Source: an uncultured Devosia sp. (GTDB taxonomy: Bacteria; Pseudomonadota; Alphaproteobacteria; Rhizobiales; Devosiaceae). Taken from it: 64,000 nucleotides of DNA. The notes beneath the pieces were generated by a model. It was not told where the DNA came from and did not search any database. It saw only the letters and a list, made by a program, of their open reading frames with translations. Shown here one piece after another: positions 50,956 through 60,864 of the stretch. The position numbers and the translations under genes were made by a program. Position 1 is the first letter of the stretch. The number at the start of each line of letters is the position of its first letter. The stretch covers positions 62,001 through 126,000 of the forward strand of contig NZ_CAJXJS010000001.1 of NCBI RefSeq assembly GCF_913055165.1. Direction: 5' to 3'.

Positions 50956-52516
50956 GCGGTGCTCCAGTATTTCTGAGCGTCGAACGCCCCGCTGCCGGAC
51001 CATACAGGCCCATGCCATGGGCCATTTCCGACAGGCGTTCGGCCAATTGGGATGAAGATGCCGCTACCAGAGCGACGTAAAAGTCCGGGCGGATCAGTGC
51101 TGCCGTCACACCCCGCTCCTCGAACCAGCTGGACAGCAGGTCCAGCGGGTCTTTGAAGTCAGCAATTGAGAAGCGGGATGCCCCCAGCGTAGCCAGAACT
51201 GACAGGGCCGTGGCGTCGAGGTCGTTTGGGGACGCTTCGAGTAGCACCCAACCCCGCCCGGTAGTCGCATCAAGAGCCTTGCCATTGTCCAGCTCCGGAT
51301 TGATAAATCGCTCGCCGCCACCTGCAAAAACGATGGCAGAAGCAATCGGAGCGATGAGTTCGGAGGCCGACCGCATGCCGCGTTCCGCACGGATGCGGAC
51401 ATCCCGTTCAGCGGCTCTGTCCGGGTCAAGCTCGCAGATATACCGGCCAGCATTGATGGCCGCCGCTATTACATGGCGAACCTGGGCTTCCCGCTCGGGC
51501 TGATAGGTGTCGAGCAATGCCGGCCCCGTCTTGGCCTCACTGACAAGCGCCAGTTTCCAGGCGAGATTGGCGGCATCGCGCAGACCATGACACATGCCCT
51601 GACCGAAGAAGGGCGGGGTTTGATGCGCACTGTCGCCTGCCAGGAACACCCTCCCGACACGCCAACGCTCTGCCACGAGCCCATGGAACCGGTATGTCGC
51701 GGCGCGAATGATCCGATGGGGCACGCCCTGCACCCAGGGAGCCACCATTTTGGCGACCTGGTCCGGCGCGGCCATCGCGACGTCGTCCTCCCCCGGTAGC
51801 AGCATGAATTCCCAGCGGCGGTGATTGCCTCGCCCAGGGACAACAGTGGTTGGGCGCGCGGGATCGCACATCATCAAGGACAGATTTTGCAGTTTGGCGT
51901 TGCTGGGCACGCCAGTCAGGGGTGGGTAAGAAATAGGCCCGTCAACCTCGGCGTCGACCACGAGCCAAGGCTCGTCGAACTGAAGATCGTCAAGACAGAT
52001 GCCGGCAAGCTTGCGGACGGTCGAGCGGGCACCGTCGCAACCGATCACCCATGAGGCGCTAACCCTGCCGCCATCGGCGAAGGTGAGCGTGGCACCAGCG
52101 TCATCTTGCGCCAAACCGACCAAATTGCGACCAAGCCGCAACTCGACGTGGTCGAACCGCCTCAGCCCCTCGCGGAGGACAGTTTCGAGCTCAGGCTGAT
52201 AGAAGAAATAATCATTTGCATAGTGGTAGGGACGCGGACTGCCTGCAACCGACAAATAGCGTATCACGCCATGATCGGCGCCGATGTGAATGTGCCCATC
52301 TCCAGCGCGCATCCGAGGCAGCATCTGCCCATCCAGGTCGATGTCGGCCAAAAGACGCACCATTTCGTGGTCAATATGGACAGCCCGCGGCAGGGCATAG
52401 GGTGCCGTCTCCCGATCGATGATCAGAGTGCGTAGACCCAGGAACCCGAGACGGTTCGCCAGATAGGCGCCAACCGGTCCGGCTCCGACAATTGCGACAT
52501 CCCACTGGGGCTCCAT
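50942..52516 (-). CDS. FAD-dependent aromatic hydroxylase (MhpA/FdeE-like)
   Basis: 524 residues, GGAGGTG seven bases before ATG. N-terminal DVAIVGAGPVGAYLANRLGF (FAD), SWVIGCDGARSTVRKLAGI (DG motif) and VFLAGDSAHQTPPFFGQGMC (GD motif) are those of class A phenol-type hydroxylases such as MhpA; a C-terminal thioredoxin-like domain follows (about 400-500). It would ortho-hydroxylate a phenolic ring to a catechol for the dioxygenase at 49230. First gene of the ring-degradation operon. The combination resembles flavonoid-degradation clusters with an FdeE-type hydroxylase and FdeC-type dioxygenase. Confidence 0.92.
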   Translation of the reverse strand: MEPQWDVAIVGAGPVGAYLANRLGFLGLRTLIIDRETAPYALPRAVHIDHEMVRLLADIDLDGQMLPRMRAGDGHIHIGADHGVIRYLSVAGSPRPYHYANDYFFYQPELETVLREGLRRFDHVELRLGRNLVGLAQDDAGATLTFADGGRVSASWVIGCDGARSTVRKLAGICLDDLQFDEPWLVVDAEVDGPISYPPLTGVPSNAKLQNLSLMMCDPARPTTVVPGRGNHRRWEFMLLPGEDDVAMAAPDQVAKMVAPWVQGVPHRIIRAATYRFHGLVAERWRVGRVFLAGDSAHQTPPFFGQGMCHGLRDAANLAWKLALVSEAKTGPALLDTYQPEREAQVRHVIAAAINAGRYICELDPDRAAERDVRIRAERGMRSASELIAPIASAIVFAGGGERFINPELDNGKALDATTGRGWVLLEASPNDLDATALSVLATLGASRFSIADFKDPLDLLSSWFEERGVTAALIRPDFYVALVAASSSQLAERLSEMAHGMGLYGPAAGRSTLRNTGAPHAIC

Positions 52517-52580
52517 AACACCTCCGCGTGCACCTTCTGGTGCGTCTTTGCGCAGAGTATCGGCGGAGCAGGCTCTAGAG

Positions 52581-52622
52581 AGAAATAATAGTATTTCTAA
52601 TCACCATAGCTGGAAGCTATGG
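52581..52622. promoter_or_regulatory. Palindromic operator and LysR-gene stem-loop upstream of the hydroxylase
   Basis: AGAAATA (52581-52587), ATAG, TATTTCT (52592-52598) form a perfect 7-4-7 AT-rich palindrome about 65 bp upstream of the hydroxylase start. Next to it, CCATAGC (52604-52610), TGGAA, GCTATGG (52616-52622) form a perfect stem-loop just after the LysR stop, likely its 3' end signal. The AT palindrome is the candidate regulator site. Confidence 0.6.
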
Positions 52623-52623
52623 A

Positions 52624-53523
52624 TCAGAGTTCCTGCAAGGTCTGGGCATAGCGCAGGAAACGGTCGGCAACTGGCGACAATTCGACGTTCCGCAGCCTTT
52701 GAGCCACCAGCCGGCGGGGAGGTGGACCGCCGACCAGCGGTGCCGTTGACAGCAAGCCGGCCTCAATGTCGGCCTGCACGACCGAGGCGGGGAGCAGGGC
52801 GAGCGCTGCGGAGTGACGTACAAGTTCCTTCATGGTCGCCAGCAGGTCGCATCGCACGACATTGACCGGAAGCGGGGTGTCGGCGCTCAGGAACATGGCC
52901 TCGACCTGGCTGCGCGTGGCGCCCTGCGCCAGTGGCAGCACCCAGGGATGCTGGGCCGCCTGCCGGACGGTCAGTCCTTGATATGGCAAAGAGGCCTTGG
53001 GGCCGGCAACGAGCAGGAATGGCTCGCGCAAAAGCAGTATCTGTTCGACGTCGTGGGGCCCGGCCTGCGCGGGTGCAGACGACAAGACCAAGTCCACAGC
53101 ATGACTGTGCAGCAGTTCGGACAGGTCCTGATCGGTCGCGTCATGCAGGGCAATATCCAAAGGTCGGCCTTCGGCCTGCAGCAACGCCATCACCCTGGGC
53201 ACAATAGCCAGGAGTGCGCCCGTCGTCCCACCGATCACCAAGGGTCCGTCGACATTATCCTGCTGGTGACGAAGGTCCTGATCGGCACGAAGCAAGACGT
53301 TTTCAATGGCACGGGCATGCCGGGCCAAAGTCTCGCCTGTCGACGTGAGGACGGCGCCCTTGCGATCTCTCAGGACGACCTGCCGGCCGACCCGATCCTC
53401 CAATTGTGCAATGGCAATGGAGACCGAGGGCTGCGTCATGTTGAGGCGCACAGCGGCGGCGGAAAGCGAACGCTCGCGCGAGACCGCCAAAAGGATTCTG
53501 AGCAATCTGGGATCGAGGGCCAT
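52624..53523 (-). CDS. LysR-family transcriptional regulator
   Basis: 299 residues from ATG 53523, with GGAGAGG upstream; 20 upstream residues are excluded. Helix-turn-helix RERSLSAAAVRLNMTQPSVS with AIAQLEDRVGRQVVLR, followed by the effector domain (NVDGPLVIGGTTGALLAIVP onward). It lies immediately upstream of and in the same direction as the hydroxylase gene and likely regulates that operon. Ligand unknown, probably an aromatic intermediate. Confidence 0.94.
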   Translation of the reverse strand: MALDPRLLRILLAVSRERSLSAAAVRLNMTQPSVSIAIAQLEDRVGRQVVLRDRKGAVLTSTGETLARHARAIENVLLRADQDLRHQQDNVDGPLVIGGTTGALLAIVPRVMALLQAEGRPLDIALHDATDQDLSELLHSHAVDLVLSSAPAQAGPHDVEQILLLREPFLLVAGPKASLPYQGLTVRQAAQHPWVLPLAQGATRSQVEAMFLSADTPLPVNVVRCDLLATMKELVRHSAALALLPASVVQADIEAGLLSTAPLVGGPPPRRLVAQRLRNVELSPVADRFLRYAQTLQEL

Positions 53524-53691
53524 GTTCCTCTCCGTTCCATAGGCAGGGGTTATGGAATAGGCGAAATCCATTGCTTCTCTCAAGCCCGTCAGGCGGTGCG
53601 ATTCATCGGGCGCCCCAAGGCACCCCTACCGAGGAAGGCCGTCTTGGCCGGCTCGATCCCGATTGCGTCCTCTGGGGCGTGCGCGGTTTGT

Positions 53692-55353
53692 CTACCGGTC
53701 CGATGTCTCCCACCTGGGATTGATCCAGGGCACGTCATTGTCGGCCGGCAGCATGCCTTTGCCCAGGATATGATCAGCACCCTTCTCGCCAACCATGATC
53801 GAGGGGGCATTGAGATTGCCATTGGTGATGCGCGGGAAGATGGAGCTGTCTGCCACGCGCAGACCCTCGACGCCGATGACGCGCAGTTCGGGATCGACCA
53901 CCGCCATGGGGTCGTCGGCCCGGCCCATCCTGCAGGTGCCGCAGGGGTGATAGGCGCTTTCGGCGTGGCGGCGAATGTGGTCATCCAGCTCGTCGTCGGT
54001 CTGGTAGGCATCTCCGGGCAGGATTTCCTTGCCACGATAGGGGTCGAAGGCCTTCTGCCCGAAAATCTCGCGGGTTATGCGGATGCAGTGGCGGAAATCG
54101 GCCCAGTCCTGCGGGTCGGACATGTAGTTGAACTGGATGCGCGGCGGTGTTTTGGGGTCGGCCGAACGCAGTGTCACCGCCCCGCGCGAGGCCGAACGCA
54201 TGGGGCCCACATGGGCCTGGAAGCTATGCCCCTCGGCGGCAGCCTGCCCGTCATAGCGCACGGCGATGGGGATGAAGTGGAACTGGATATCAGGATATTT
54301 GACCCCAGCTTTTGAGCGGATGAAGGCGGCGCTCTCGAACTGGTTGGAGGCGCCCAGGCCGGTCTTGAAGAACAGCCATTGTGCGCCGATCAGCCCTTTG
54401 CCGAAGAGGTTCCAGTATTTGTAGAGCGTGATGGGCTGGATGGAGGCCTGCTGGATATAGAGCTCCATATGGTCCTGCAGATTGGCCCCAACACCCGGCC
54501 GATCGGCCACAACCGGGATACCGTGCTCGGCCAGTTGTGCGGCCGGGCCGATGCCCGAAAGCATCAGGAGCTTCGGCGAGTTGATGGATGAGGCCGCAAC
54601 GATCACCTCGCGCCGGGCCTTGACCACCTCGATCTTCCCGCCCCGCTCGATCTCGACGCCGACGGCGCGGCCATTTTCGATCACGATCCTGCGGGCAAGG
54701 CATTTGACCAGGTCGAGATTGGGACGCTTCAATGCGGGCTTGAGATAGGCATTGGCGACGGACCAGCGGCGGCCTTTCCAGACCGTCTGCTCCATTGGCC
54801 CGAAGCCCTCCTGCTTTTCCCCGTTATAGTCGTCGGTAAGCTCGAACCCGGCCTGCCTGCCGGCCTCGACAAAGGCGCTGAACAGGGGATTGTCGCGCTT
54901 GCCGCGCGTCACATGGAGGGGGCCGGCATGGCCGCGGCGGCCGGGATCGCCGCCATGCGGGCCGGGATGCCAGTTTTCCATGCGCTTGAAATAGGGCACG
55001 ACATCGGCATAGCCCCAGCCGGCCGCGCCGCTTTCGGCCCAATAGTCATAGTCGCCGGCATGGCCGCGCACATAGACCATGCCGTTGATCGAGGAAGAGC
55101 CGCCGATGACCTTGCCGCGTGGTACGCCCAGGATCCGGCCGCCCAGATGCGGCTCGGGCTCGGTGCGAAAACCCCAGTCATAGCGCGGCATATTCATCGG
55201 ATAGCTCAGCGCCGCCGGCATCTGGATCAGCGGTCCGATATCGGTGCCGCCATATTCGAGCACGATGACCGAATGCTGGCCGTCTTCGCTGAGACGGGCC
55301 GCCATGGCGCCGCCGGCCGAACCTGAGCCGATGATGATGAAATCAGCTTCCAT
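53692..55353 (-). CDS. betA: Choline dehydrogenase BetA
   Basis: 553 residues, the standard BetA length. FADF-type N-terminus [23 protein letters not shown] signature [20 protein letters not shown] near residue 82; [16 protein letters not shown]; catalytic His469 in [12 protein letters not shown] and Asn515 in [17 protein letters not shown]. Oxidises choline to betaine aldehyde at the membrane, electrons going to the respiratory chain. Last gene of betICBA; 12 bases after betB. Confidence 0.97.
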   Translation of the reverse strand: MEADFIIIGSGSAGGAMAARLSEDGQHSVIVLEYGGTDIGPLIQMPAALSYPMNMPRYDWGFRTEPEPHLGGRILGVPRGKVIGGSSSINGMVYVRGHAGDYDYWAESGAAGWGYADVVPYFKRMENWHPGPHGGDPGRRGHAGPLHVTRGKRDNPLFSAFVEAGRQAGFELTDDYNGEKQEGFGPMEQTVWKGRRWSVANAYLKPALKRPNLDLVKCLARRIVIENGRAVGVEIERGGKIEVVKARREVIVAASSINSPKLLMLSGIGPAAQLAEHGIPVVADRPGVGANLQDHMELYIQQASIQPITLYKYWNLFGKGLIGAQWLFFKTGLGASNQFESAAFIRSKAGVKYPDIQFHFIPIAVRYDGQAAAEGHSFQAHVGPMRSASRGAVTLRSADPKTPPRIQFNYMSDPQDWADFRHCIRITREIFGQKAFDPYRGKEILPGDAYQTDDELDDHIRRHAESAYHPCGTCRMGRADDPMAVVDPELRVIGVEGLRVADSSIFPRITNGNLNAPSIMVGEKGADHILGKGMLPADNDVPWINPRWETSDR

Positions 55354-55365
55354 GACGCGGAAATC

Positions 55366-56829
55366 CTAGAATGCAGCCTCGACGGGCCCGGTGGCGACAT
55401 AGACCGATTTGATCTGGCTGTAGTGATCGAGCGCGGCGCGGGAATTCTCGCGCCCGACACCGGATTGCTTGACGCCGCCAAAGGGGGCCTCGACCGGCGT
55501 CAGATTATAGGTGTTGATCCAGCACGTGCCCGCCTGAAGTTGGCCAATCACCCGATGGGCTCGGGTCAGGTCGGCGGTGAAGACACCCGCTGCGAGGCCG
55601 AAATCGGTCGCATTGGCGCGGGCGATCGCGTCGGCCTCGTCACTGAAGCCGAGCACCGACATGACCGGCCCGAAGATTTCTTCGCGGGCAATGGTCATGT
55701 CGTCGGTCACATCGGCAAAGACAGTGGGCTCGACATAGAAGCCCTCATTCCGGTTCGGCGGCACGCGGCCGCCGATCAACAGTTTTGCTCCCTCGGCCTT
55801 GCCGGTCTCGATATAGCCCAGCACCTTGCTGCGCTGCGCCTCCGACACCAGCGGGCCGACCTGCGTCGCCTCGTCCAGCGGGTCGCCGATCACGGCCTTG
55901 GCGGTTCGGGACACGAGGCGTTCGAGAAAGGTGGGGCGGACCGCGTCATGCACAAAGACGCGCGTGCCGTTGGAGCAGATCTGCCCGCTCGAATAGAAAT
56001 TGGCATTGATCGCGGCGCTGACGGCGCTGTCGATGTCGGCATCGTCGAAGATGATCAGCGGGCTCTTGCCGCCCAGTTCCATGGTTACGTGGCGCATGCC
56101 CGAGGCTGCGGCGGCATAGACCTTCCTGCCCGTGCCCACCGATCCAGTCAGCGACACCTTGGCAACGCGTGGATCACCGATCAGCGCCGCGCCGACATCG
56201 CCATAGCCCTGCACCACATTGAACAGGCCCGGAGGCGCGCCGGCCTCGACAAGGATTTCCGCCAGCTTCAGCGCGCCCAGCGGGGTGACCTCCGAAGGCT
56301 TGAAGATCATGGCATTGCCCGCCGCCAGAGCGGGCGCTGCCTTCCAGCAGGCAATCTGGGTGGGGTAGTTCCAGGCGCCGATGCCGACGCACACACCCAG
56401 CGGTTCGCGGATCGTATAGACGAAGTCGCTGCCGAGCGGGACGGTCTCGCCGGTCATGGTCGCGGCGAGGCCACCAAAATATTCCAGTGCGTCGGCGCCC
56501 GAGGCTGCGTCGGCCACCAGCGTCTCCTGGATGGGCTTGCCGGTATCGAGCGTCTCGATCTCGGAAAGGTCCTGATTGCGCGCGCGGATGATGTCGGCGG
56601 CCTTGCGCAGCACCCTGCCGCGCACGACCGGCTTGAGGGCGCTCCATTCCTTCTGCGCGCGCGCCGCCGAGGCGAGAGCCTGTTCGATAATTCGAGGCGT
56701 CGCTGAATGCAACCGGGCGACGACTTCACCACTGGCCGGATAGATGCACGCGATCGATTGCCCTGCATTGTCTTCGACATAGCGCCCATCGATGAAATGG
56801 CTGGCCGGTGGCTGTACGTCGCGCATCAT
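55366..56829 (-). CDS. betB: Betaine aldehyde dehydrogenase BetB
   Basis: 487 residues. Conserved [63 protein letters not shown] (catalytic Glu) and [16 protein letters not shown] (catalytic Cys) place it in the BetB group. Converts betaine aldehyde to glycine betaine with NAD. Its ATG overlaps the betC stop by four bases; an adjacent second ATG is an alternative start. Confidence 0.97.
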   Translation of the reverse strand: MMRDVQPPASHFIDGRYVEDNAGQSIACIYPASGEVVARLHSATPRIIEQALASAARAQKEWSALKPVVRGRVLRKAADIIRARNQDLSEIETLDTGKPIQETLVADAASGADALEYFGGLAATMTGETVPLGSDFVYTIREPLGVCVGIGAWNYPTQIACWKAAPALAAGNAMIFKPSEVTPLGALKLAEILVEAGAPPGLFNVVQGYGDVGAALIGDPRVAKVSLTGSVGTGRKVYAAAASGMRHVTMELGGKSPLIIFDDADIDSAVSAAINANFYSSGQICSNGTRVFVHDAVRPTFLERLVSRTAKAVIGDPLDEATQVGPLVSEAQRSKVLGYIETGKAEGAKLLIGGRVPPNRNEGFYVEPTVFADVTDDMTIAREEIFGPVMSVLGFSDEADAIARANATDFGLAAGVFTADLTRAHRVIGQLQAGTCWINTYNLTPVEAPFGGVKQSGVGRENSRAALDHYSQIKSVYVATGPVEAAF

Positions 56830-58343
56830 TCACCCCTCGGGAAACGCTTGCTCTCTTCGAGCACATTGAGGTCCATGTGATTGCGCATGTAGCGCTCCGA
56901 GGCCTTCTGCAAGGGCTGGAAATCCCACGGGAAATAGGCGCCGTTGCGTAGCGCCGGATAGACGACATGCCGCCGCGCCTGGCTCGCCCGGACCTCGGCG
57001 TCATAGGCCGCGAGGTCCCAGTGTTGGGCTGCCATTGCGGCAAACCGCGCTCGCACGTCCGCGTATGCCCCATCGTCGATCAGGTTGGTCAACTCATTGG
57101 GATCATTGGCGATATCAAAAAGCTGTGCCCGATCAACGGCGCATTCGACATATTTCCACTGCCCCTCGCGGAGGCACACCATGGGCGCCACCGAGCCCTC
57201 GGCAGCATATTCCATTCGCACCGGGCTGGTGCGGTCGGCACCGTTGGCCAGTGGCACCAGGGACTCGCCATCGGTCCATGGCGCGATCTCATTGAGGGAA
57301 ATTCCGGCAAGATCACAAAGGGTTGGCGTCAGGTCCATGGTGCTGACCGGCGCATCGATCCGGCCGGCGGGCAGGCCCGGCGCGGCAATCATCAGCGGAA
57401 CGCGCGCGGAGCCTTCAAGAAAGCTCATCTTGAACCACAGGCCGCGCTCTCCGAGCATGTCGCCATGGTCAGAGGCAAAAACCACGATCGTATTTTCCGC
57501 CTGCCGCGTGCCCTGCAAGGCCTCGAGCACCTCACCGATCTTGTCGTCAACATAGGAAATATTGGCGAAATAGGCTCGGCGCGACCGGCGGACATCCTCG
57601 TCGGTGATGTCGAGGGAGCGGAAATCGCAGGCATCCATCAGGCGTTGCGAATGGGTGTCCTGCTCCTCATAGGCAATGGGTGCCGTGGCGGGCGAGAGGT
57701 GCGCGCAATCCTCATAAAGGTCCCAGTATTTTCGCCGGGCGACATAGGGATCGTGCGGGTGGGTAAAGCTCACCGTCAGCATCCAGGGCCGCTGCTCGGC
57801 GCGGCGGCCCAGATCGTAGATCTTGCGCACCGCATTGAAGGCGACCTCGTCGTCATATTCGAGCTGGTTGGTGATCTCGGCGACACCGGCGCCCTTGACC
57901 GACCCCAGATTGTGGTACCACCAGTCGATCCGCTCGCCGGCTTTGCGATAATCCGGCGTCCAGCCGAAATCGGCGGGATAGATATCGGTGGTGAGCCGTT
58001 CCTCGAAGCCGTGCAGCTGGTCCGGCCCGACAAAATGCATCTTGCCCGAAAGGGTCGTGGCATAGCCGGCAGACCGCAGATGATGGGCATAGGTGGGGAT
58101 GTCGGAGGCGAATTCGGCCGCATTGTCATAGACCCGCGTGCGGCGCGGCAACTGCCCCGACATGAAGCTGGCCCGGCCCGGCGCGCAGAGCGGCGAGCCG
58201 GTATAGGCATTGGCAAAGCGCGCCGAGCGCGCCGCCAGCGCCTTCAGATTGGGAGCATGCAGCCACTCGGCCGGCCCATCGGGAAACAAGGTCCCATTGA
58301 GCTGGTCGGCCATAAAGATCAAGATGTTGGGATGATCAGACAC
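56826..58343 (-). CDS. betC: Choline-sulfatase BetC
   Basis: 505 residues from GTG 58343, preferred over an upstream TTG because AGGAA precedes it and the protein then starts [17 protein letters not shown]. The sulfatase signature CAPGRASF holds Cys53, the residue converted to formylglycine; Asp13 and the ADQ segment bind calcium. [16 protein letters not shown] and the C-terminal [18 protein letters not shown] are choline-sulfatase features. Hydrolyses choline-O-sulfate to choline. Overlaps betI by eight bases. Confidence 0.97.
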   Translation of the reverse strand: MSDHPNILIFMADQLNGTLFPDGPAEWLHAPNLKALAARSARFANAYTGSPLCAPGRASFMSGQLPRRTRVYDNAAEFASDIPTYAHHLRSAGYATTLSGKMHFVGPDQLHGFEERLTTDIYPADFGWTPDYRKAGERIDWWYHNLGSVKGAGVAEITNQLEYDDEVAFNAVRKIYDLGRRAEQRPWMLTVSFTHPHDPYVARRKYWDLYEDCAHLSPATAPIAYEEQDTHSQRLMDACDFRSLDITDEDVRRSRRAYFANISYVDDKIGEVLEALQGTRQAENTIVVFASDHGDMLGERGLWFKMSFLEGSARVPLMIAAPGLPAGRIDAPVSTMDLTPTLCDLAGISLNEIAPWTDGESLVPLANGADRTSPVRMEYAAEGSVAPMVCLREGQWKYVECAVDRAQLFDIANDPNELTNLIDDGAYADVRARFAAMAAQHWDLAAYDAEVRASQARRHVVYPALRNGAYFPWDFQPLQKASERYMRNHMDLNVLEESKRFPRGE

Positions 58344-58926
58344 GGGCGTTCCTCGCAAGGCAGAGTTCGAGATAGTCGATCACCATGGCCCGCACCTCAT
58401 CCTTGCCCGGGGCGAAATCCTGCAAGGCATGGCGGATGTAAAAGCCGTCGATCATGGCGGCCAGCCCCTGGGCGATCGCCTGGGCCGAACCGGCTCCCAC
58501 AAGCTCACGCAGGCTGAAGACCAGGTTTGAGTGCAACCGCCGCGCATAGAGCTGCAGCAGCCGCCTGGTCTCCTCTGATTGCAGCGCGCGCACATAGAAT
58601 GTGAGCCAGGCCGCCACCACCTCCCGATCGAACTGGTCAGGAGCAAAACTGGCCTCGATGATGGCGTGGATACGGCCCAGTGGCGTTGTCGCCTCGGCCA
58701 TGCGGCGTCGGACGCTATCCCCGTAGAGCTTGAGGATATGGCGCATGGCGGCGAGGAACATCTGGTCCTTGCTACCGAAGTAATGATGCGCCAGGGCCGG
58801 GGACATGCCCGCCCGGCGCGCGATCTGGCTGACGGTGACGTCCAGGCTGCCCGCCTCGCCGATCTCGATGATGGCGGCCTCGACCATCGCCTGCCGTCGC
58901 ACTGTCGCTGCACCAATTTTTGGCAT
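58336..58926 (-). CDS. betI: Transcriptional repressor BetI (TetR family)
   Basis: 196 residues from ATG 58926, the usual BetI length; a much longer open frame upstream crosses the operator and was rejected. TetR helix-turn-helix DVTVSQIARRAGMSPALAHH with YFGSKDQMFLAAMRHIL; MPKIGAATVRRQAMVEA is the typical BetI start. Represses betICBA in the absence of choline. First gene of the operon, divergent from choXWV, with its operator between them. Confidence 0.96.
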   Translation of the reverse strand: MPKIGAATVRRQAMVEAAIIEIGEAGSLDVTVSQIARRAGMSPALAHHYFGSKDQMFLAAMRHILKLYGDSVRRRMAEATTPLGRIHAIIEASFAPDQFDREVVAAWLTFYVRALQSEETRRLLQLYARRLHSNLVFSLRELVGAGSAQAIAQGLAAMIDGFYIRHALQDFAPGKDEVRAMVIDYLELCLARNARV

Positions 58927-58954
58927 TCTTTGCGCCTGCACACTTTTCGAGTTT

Positions 58955-58995
58955 ACAATTACGATTGTCTCGTTTTTGATTGAGCCGTCAATCAA
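58955..58995. promoter_or_regulatory. BetI operator region between betI and choX
   Basis: TTGATTGA (58976-58983), GCCG, TCAATCAA (58988-58995) form a perfect 8-4-8 palindrome, the form of known BetI boxes. A second, weaker palindrome ACAAT-TACG-ATTGT (58955-58968) lies 24 bp (centre to centre) away. Both sit in the 115-base divergent promoter, so choline probably controls importer and catabolic operon together. Confidence 0.8.
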
Positions 58996-59041
58996 GAAAA
59001 AGAATTTGCCGCAAACACCCGCACTCAGGAGACGACAGAAT

Positions 59042-59968
59042 ATGAGAAAGACCACCCTCACTCTGACCAGCGCCCTCGCGCTGTCGCTGCTGGCGGGCAC
59101 CGCTTTTGCAGCCGAATGCGACACCGTCACCTTCTCCGATGTCGGCTGGACCGACATCACGACGACGACCGCCACCGCCAAGCACATTCTTGAGGCGCTG
59201 GGCTATGACGTGAACGTCAAGGTCCTGTCGGTTCCGGTGACCTACGCCTCGCTTGAAAGCGATGACGTCGACGTGTTCCTGGGCACCTGGCTGCCGGCCC
59301 AGCAGGCCGCCATCGGACCCTATCTGGACAGCGGTGAAGTCGAACGCGTCACGACCAACCTGGAAGGCACCAAATATACCCTGGCAGTGCCCGCCTATAC
59401 CTATGACAAGGGCCTGACCGACTATTCCAAGATCGCCGAGTTCGCCGACGAGCTCGACCACACCATCTACGGCATCGAGCCCGGCAATGAAGGCAATGGC
59501 TATCTGATCAGCCTGGTCGAGGCCGATACCCACGGGCTTGGCAGCTTCAAGGTCGTGGAAAGCTCCGAGCAGGGCATGCTCGCCGCGGTGGACCGCGCCG
59601 TTGGTGACGGCAAGGACGTGGTGTTCCTGGGTTGGGAGCCGCACCCCATGAACGCCAAGTTCCCGCTCAAATACCTGCCGGGCGGCGAGGAATTCTTCGG
59701 CGGCGAGGGCGTCGTGGACACTGTGACCCGTCAGGGCTACGCCGCCGAATGCCCCAATGTCGGCGCCTTGCTGAGCAATCTCAAATTCTCGCTGCCGATG
59801 GAGAACGAGATCATGGGCAAAATCCTCAATGACGGCGCCGATCCGGCCGACGCTACCCTGGAATGGCTCAAGGCCAATCCCGAAACGGCGTTGGGCTGGG
59901 TCGAAGGGGTGACCACGATCGATGGCGGCGACGGCGCCGCCGCAGTTCAGGCACTGCTGGACAGCTAA
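59042..59968 (+). CDS. choX: Choline ABC transporter substrate-binding protein ChoX
   Basis: 308 residues from ATG 59042; signal peptide MRKTTLTLTSALALSLLAGT followed by AFA/AE. GWTDITTTTATAKHILEALG and the aromatic box residues (Trp in GWTD, Trp in GTWLPAQ, Tyr in YTYDKG, Trp in FLGWEPHPM) fit quaternary-amine binding by ChoX. Two Cys (ECDTV and AAECPNVG) could form the known disulfide. Binds choline in the periplasm. The long frame upstream of 59042 overlaps betI and is not used. Confidence 0.96.
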   Translation: MRKTTLTLTSALALSLLAGTAFAAECDTVTFSDVGWTDITTTTATAKHILEALGYDVNVKVLSVPVTYASLESDDVDVFLGTWLPAQQAAIGPYLDSGEVERVTTNLEGTKYTLAVPAYTYDKGLTDYSKIAEFADELDHTIYGIEPGNEGNGYLISLVEADTHGLGSFKVVESSEQGMLAAVDRAVGDGKDVVFLGWEPHPMNAKFPLKYLPGGEEFFGGEGVVDTVTRQGYAAECPNVGALLSNLKFSLPMENEIMGKILNDGADPADATLEWLKANPETALGWVEGVTTIDGGDGAAAVQALLDS

Positions 59969-59977
59969 GAACCATGC

Positions 59978-60001
59978 AGCCCGGTCGGTAACGACCGGGC
60001 T
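59978..60001 (+). terminator. Stem-loop with GNRA-type loop between choX and choW
   Basis: AGCCCGGTCG (59978-59987) and CGACCGGGCT (59992-60001) form a perfect 10-bp stem closed by GTAA, a GNRA tetraloop. It starts nine bases after the choX stop; GTTCTGTTTT follows, so partial termination is possible. Confidence 0.8.
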
Positions 60002-60027
60002 GTTCTGTTTTCCGGGGGACATGCAGA

Positions 60028-60861
60028 GTGGATTGGCTGACCGATCACAAAATTCCGGTTGGGCGCTGGGCAAGCGATTTCTTCGTCCTGCTGCGCGACA
60101 ATTTTCGCGGGGTGTTCGACGCCATGTCGGATGCCGCCGAGGCTCTGATCGACGGTCTGCTGTGGCTGTTGCAGACGCCGCATCCGCTTGTGATCGTCGC
60201 CATCTTCGTTGCCATCACCTGGTGGCTGCAACGCAGCTGGACCACCTGTCTGCTGACGCTGGGCGGCATGCTGTTCATCCTCAACCAGGGTTATTGGGAA
60301 CAGACCACGGAAAGCCTGACCCTGGTGATTTCGGCCTGCGTTGCCTGCATGGCCATCGGCGTGCCGATCGGCATTGCCGCTGCCCACCGTCCCAGGCTCT
60401 ACCGGATCCTGCAGCCTGTGCTGGACCTGATGCAGACGCTGCCGACCTTCGTCTATTTGATCCCGGCCATCGTGTTTTTCGGCATCGGCATGGTTCCGGG
60501 CTTGATCGCGACAATGATTTTTGTGCTCCCTGCGCCCATCCGCATGACGCATCTGGGTATTTCCTCGACACCGCCGGCGCTGCTTGAGGCCGTGGGGGCC
60601 TTTGGCGGCACGGCGCGCCAGAAGCTGTGGAAGGTGGAGCTGCCCTATTCGATGCCCCAGATCATGGCCGGGTTGAACCAGACTATCATGCTGTCGCTGT
60701 CCATGGTTGTGGTCGCAGCCCTGGTTGGCGCCGACGGCCTTGGCGTGCCGGTGGTGCGGGCGCTCAACTCGGTCAATACAGCGCTGGGCTTTGAAAGCGG
60801 CCTGATCATCGTCGTCGTGGCCATCGTGCTCGACCGCATGCTGCGCATTCGCTCGGAGTAG
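60028..60861 (+). CDS. choW: Choline ABC transporter permease ChoW
   Basis: 277 residues from GTG 60028 (MDWLTDHKIPVGRW); GGGGG lies about ten bases upstream. Six predicted helices; QTLPTFVYLIPAIVFFGIGM and TPPALLEAVGAFGGTARQKL then WKVELPYSMPQIMAGLNQTI are the conserved core of glycine betaine/choline permeases (ProW/OpuAB type). Forms the channel for ChoX. Stop is three bases before choV. Confidence 0.95.
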   Translation: MDWLTDHKIPVGRWASDFFVLLRDNFRGVFDAMSDAAEALIDGLLWLLQTPHPLVIVAIFVAITWWLQRSWTTCLLTLGGMLFILNQGYWEQTTESLTLVISACVACMAIGVPIGIAAAHRPRLYRILQPVLDLMQTLPTFVYLIPAIVFFGIGMVPGLIATMIFVLPAPIRMTHLGISSTPPALLEAVGAFGGTARQKLWKVELPYSMPQIMAGLNQTIMLSLSMVVVAALVGADGLGVPVVRALNSVNTALGFESGLIIVVVAIVLDRMLRIRSE

Positions 60862-60864
60862 GAC

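Noticed and set aside
52813-54315. A 500-residue plus-strand frame across the second LysR gene and betA
   Set aside because: It spans two well-supported minus-strand genes and an intergenic region, has no recognisable domain and starts inside the LysR coding sequence.
58336-59187. A longer BetI with an 87-residue N-terminal extension
   Set aside because: The extension would cross the BetI operator and the choX start and is not protein-like; BetI proteins are normally about 195 residues.
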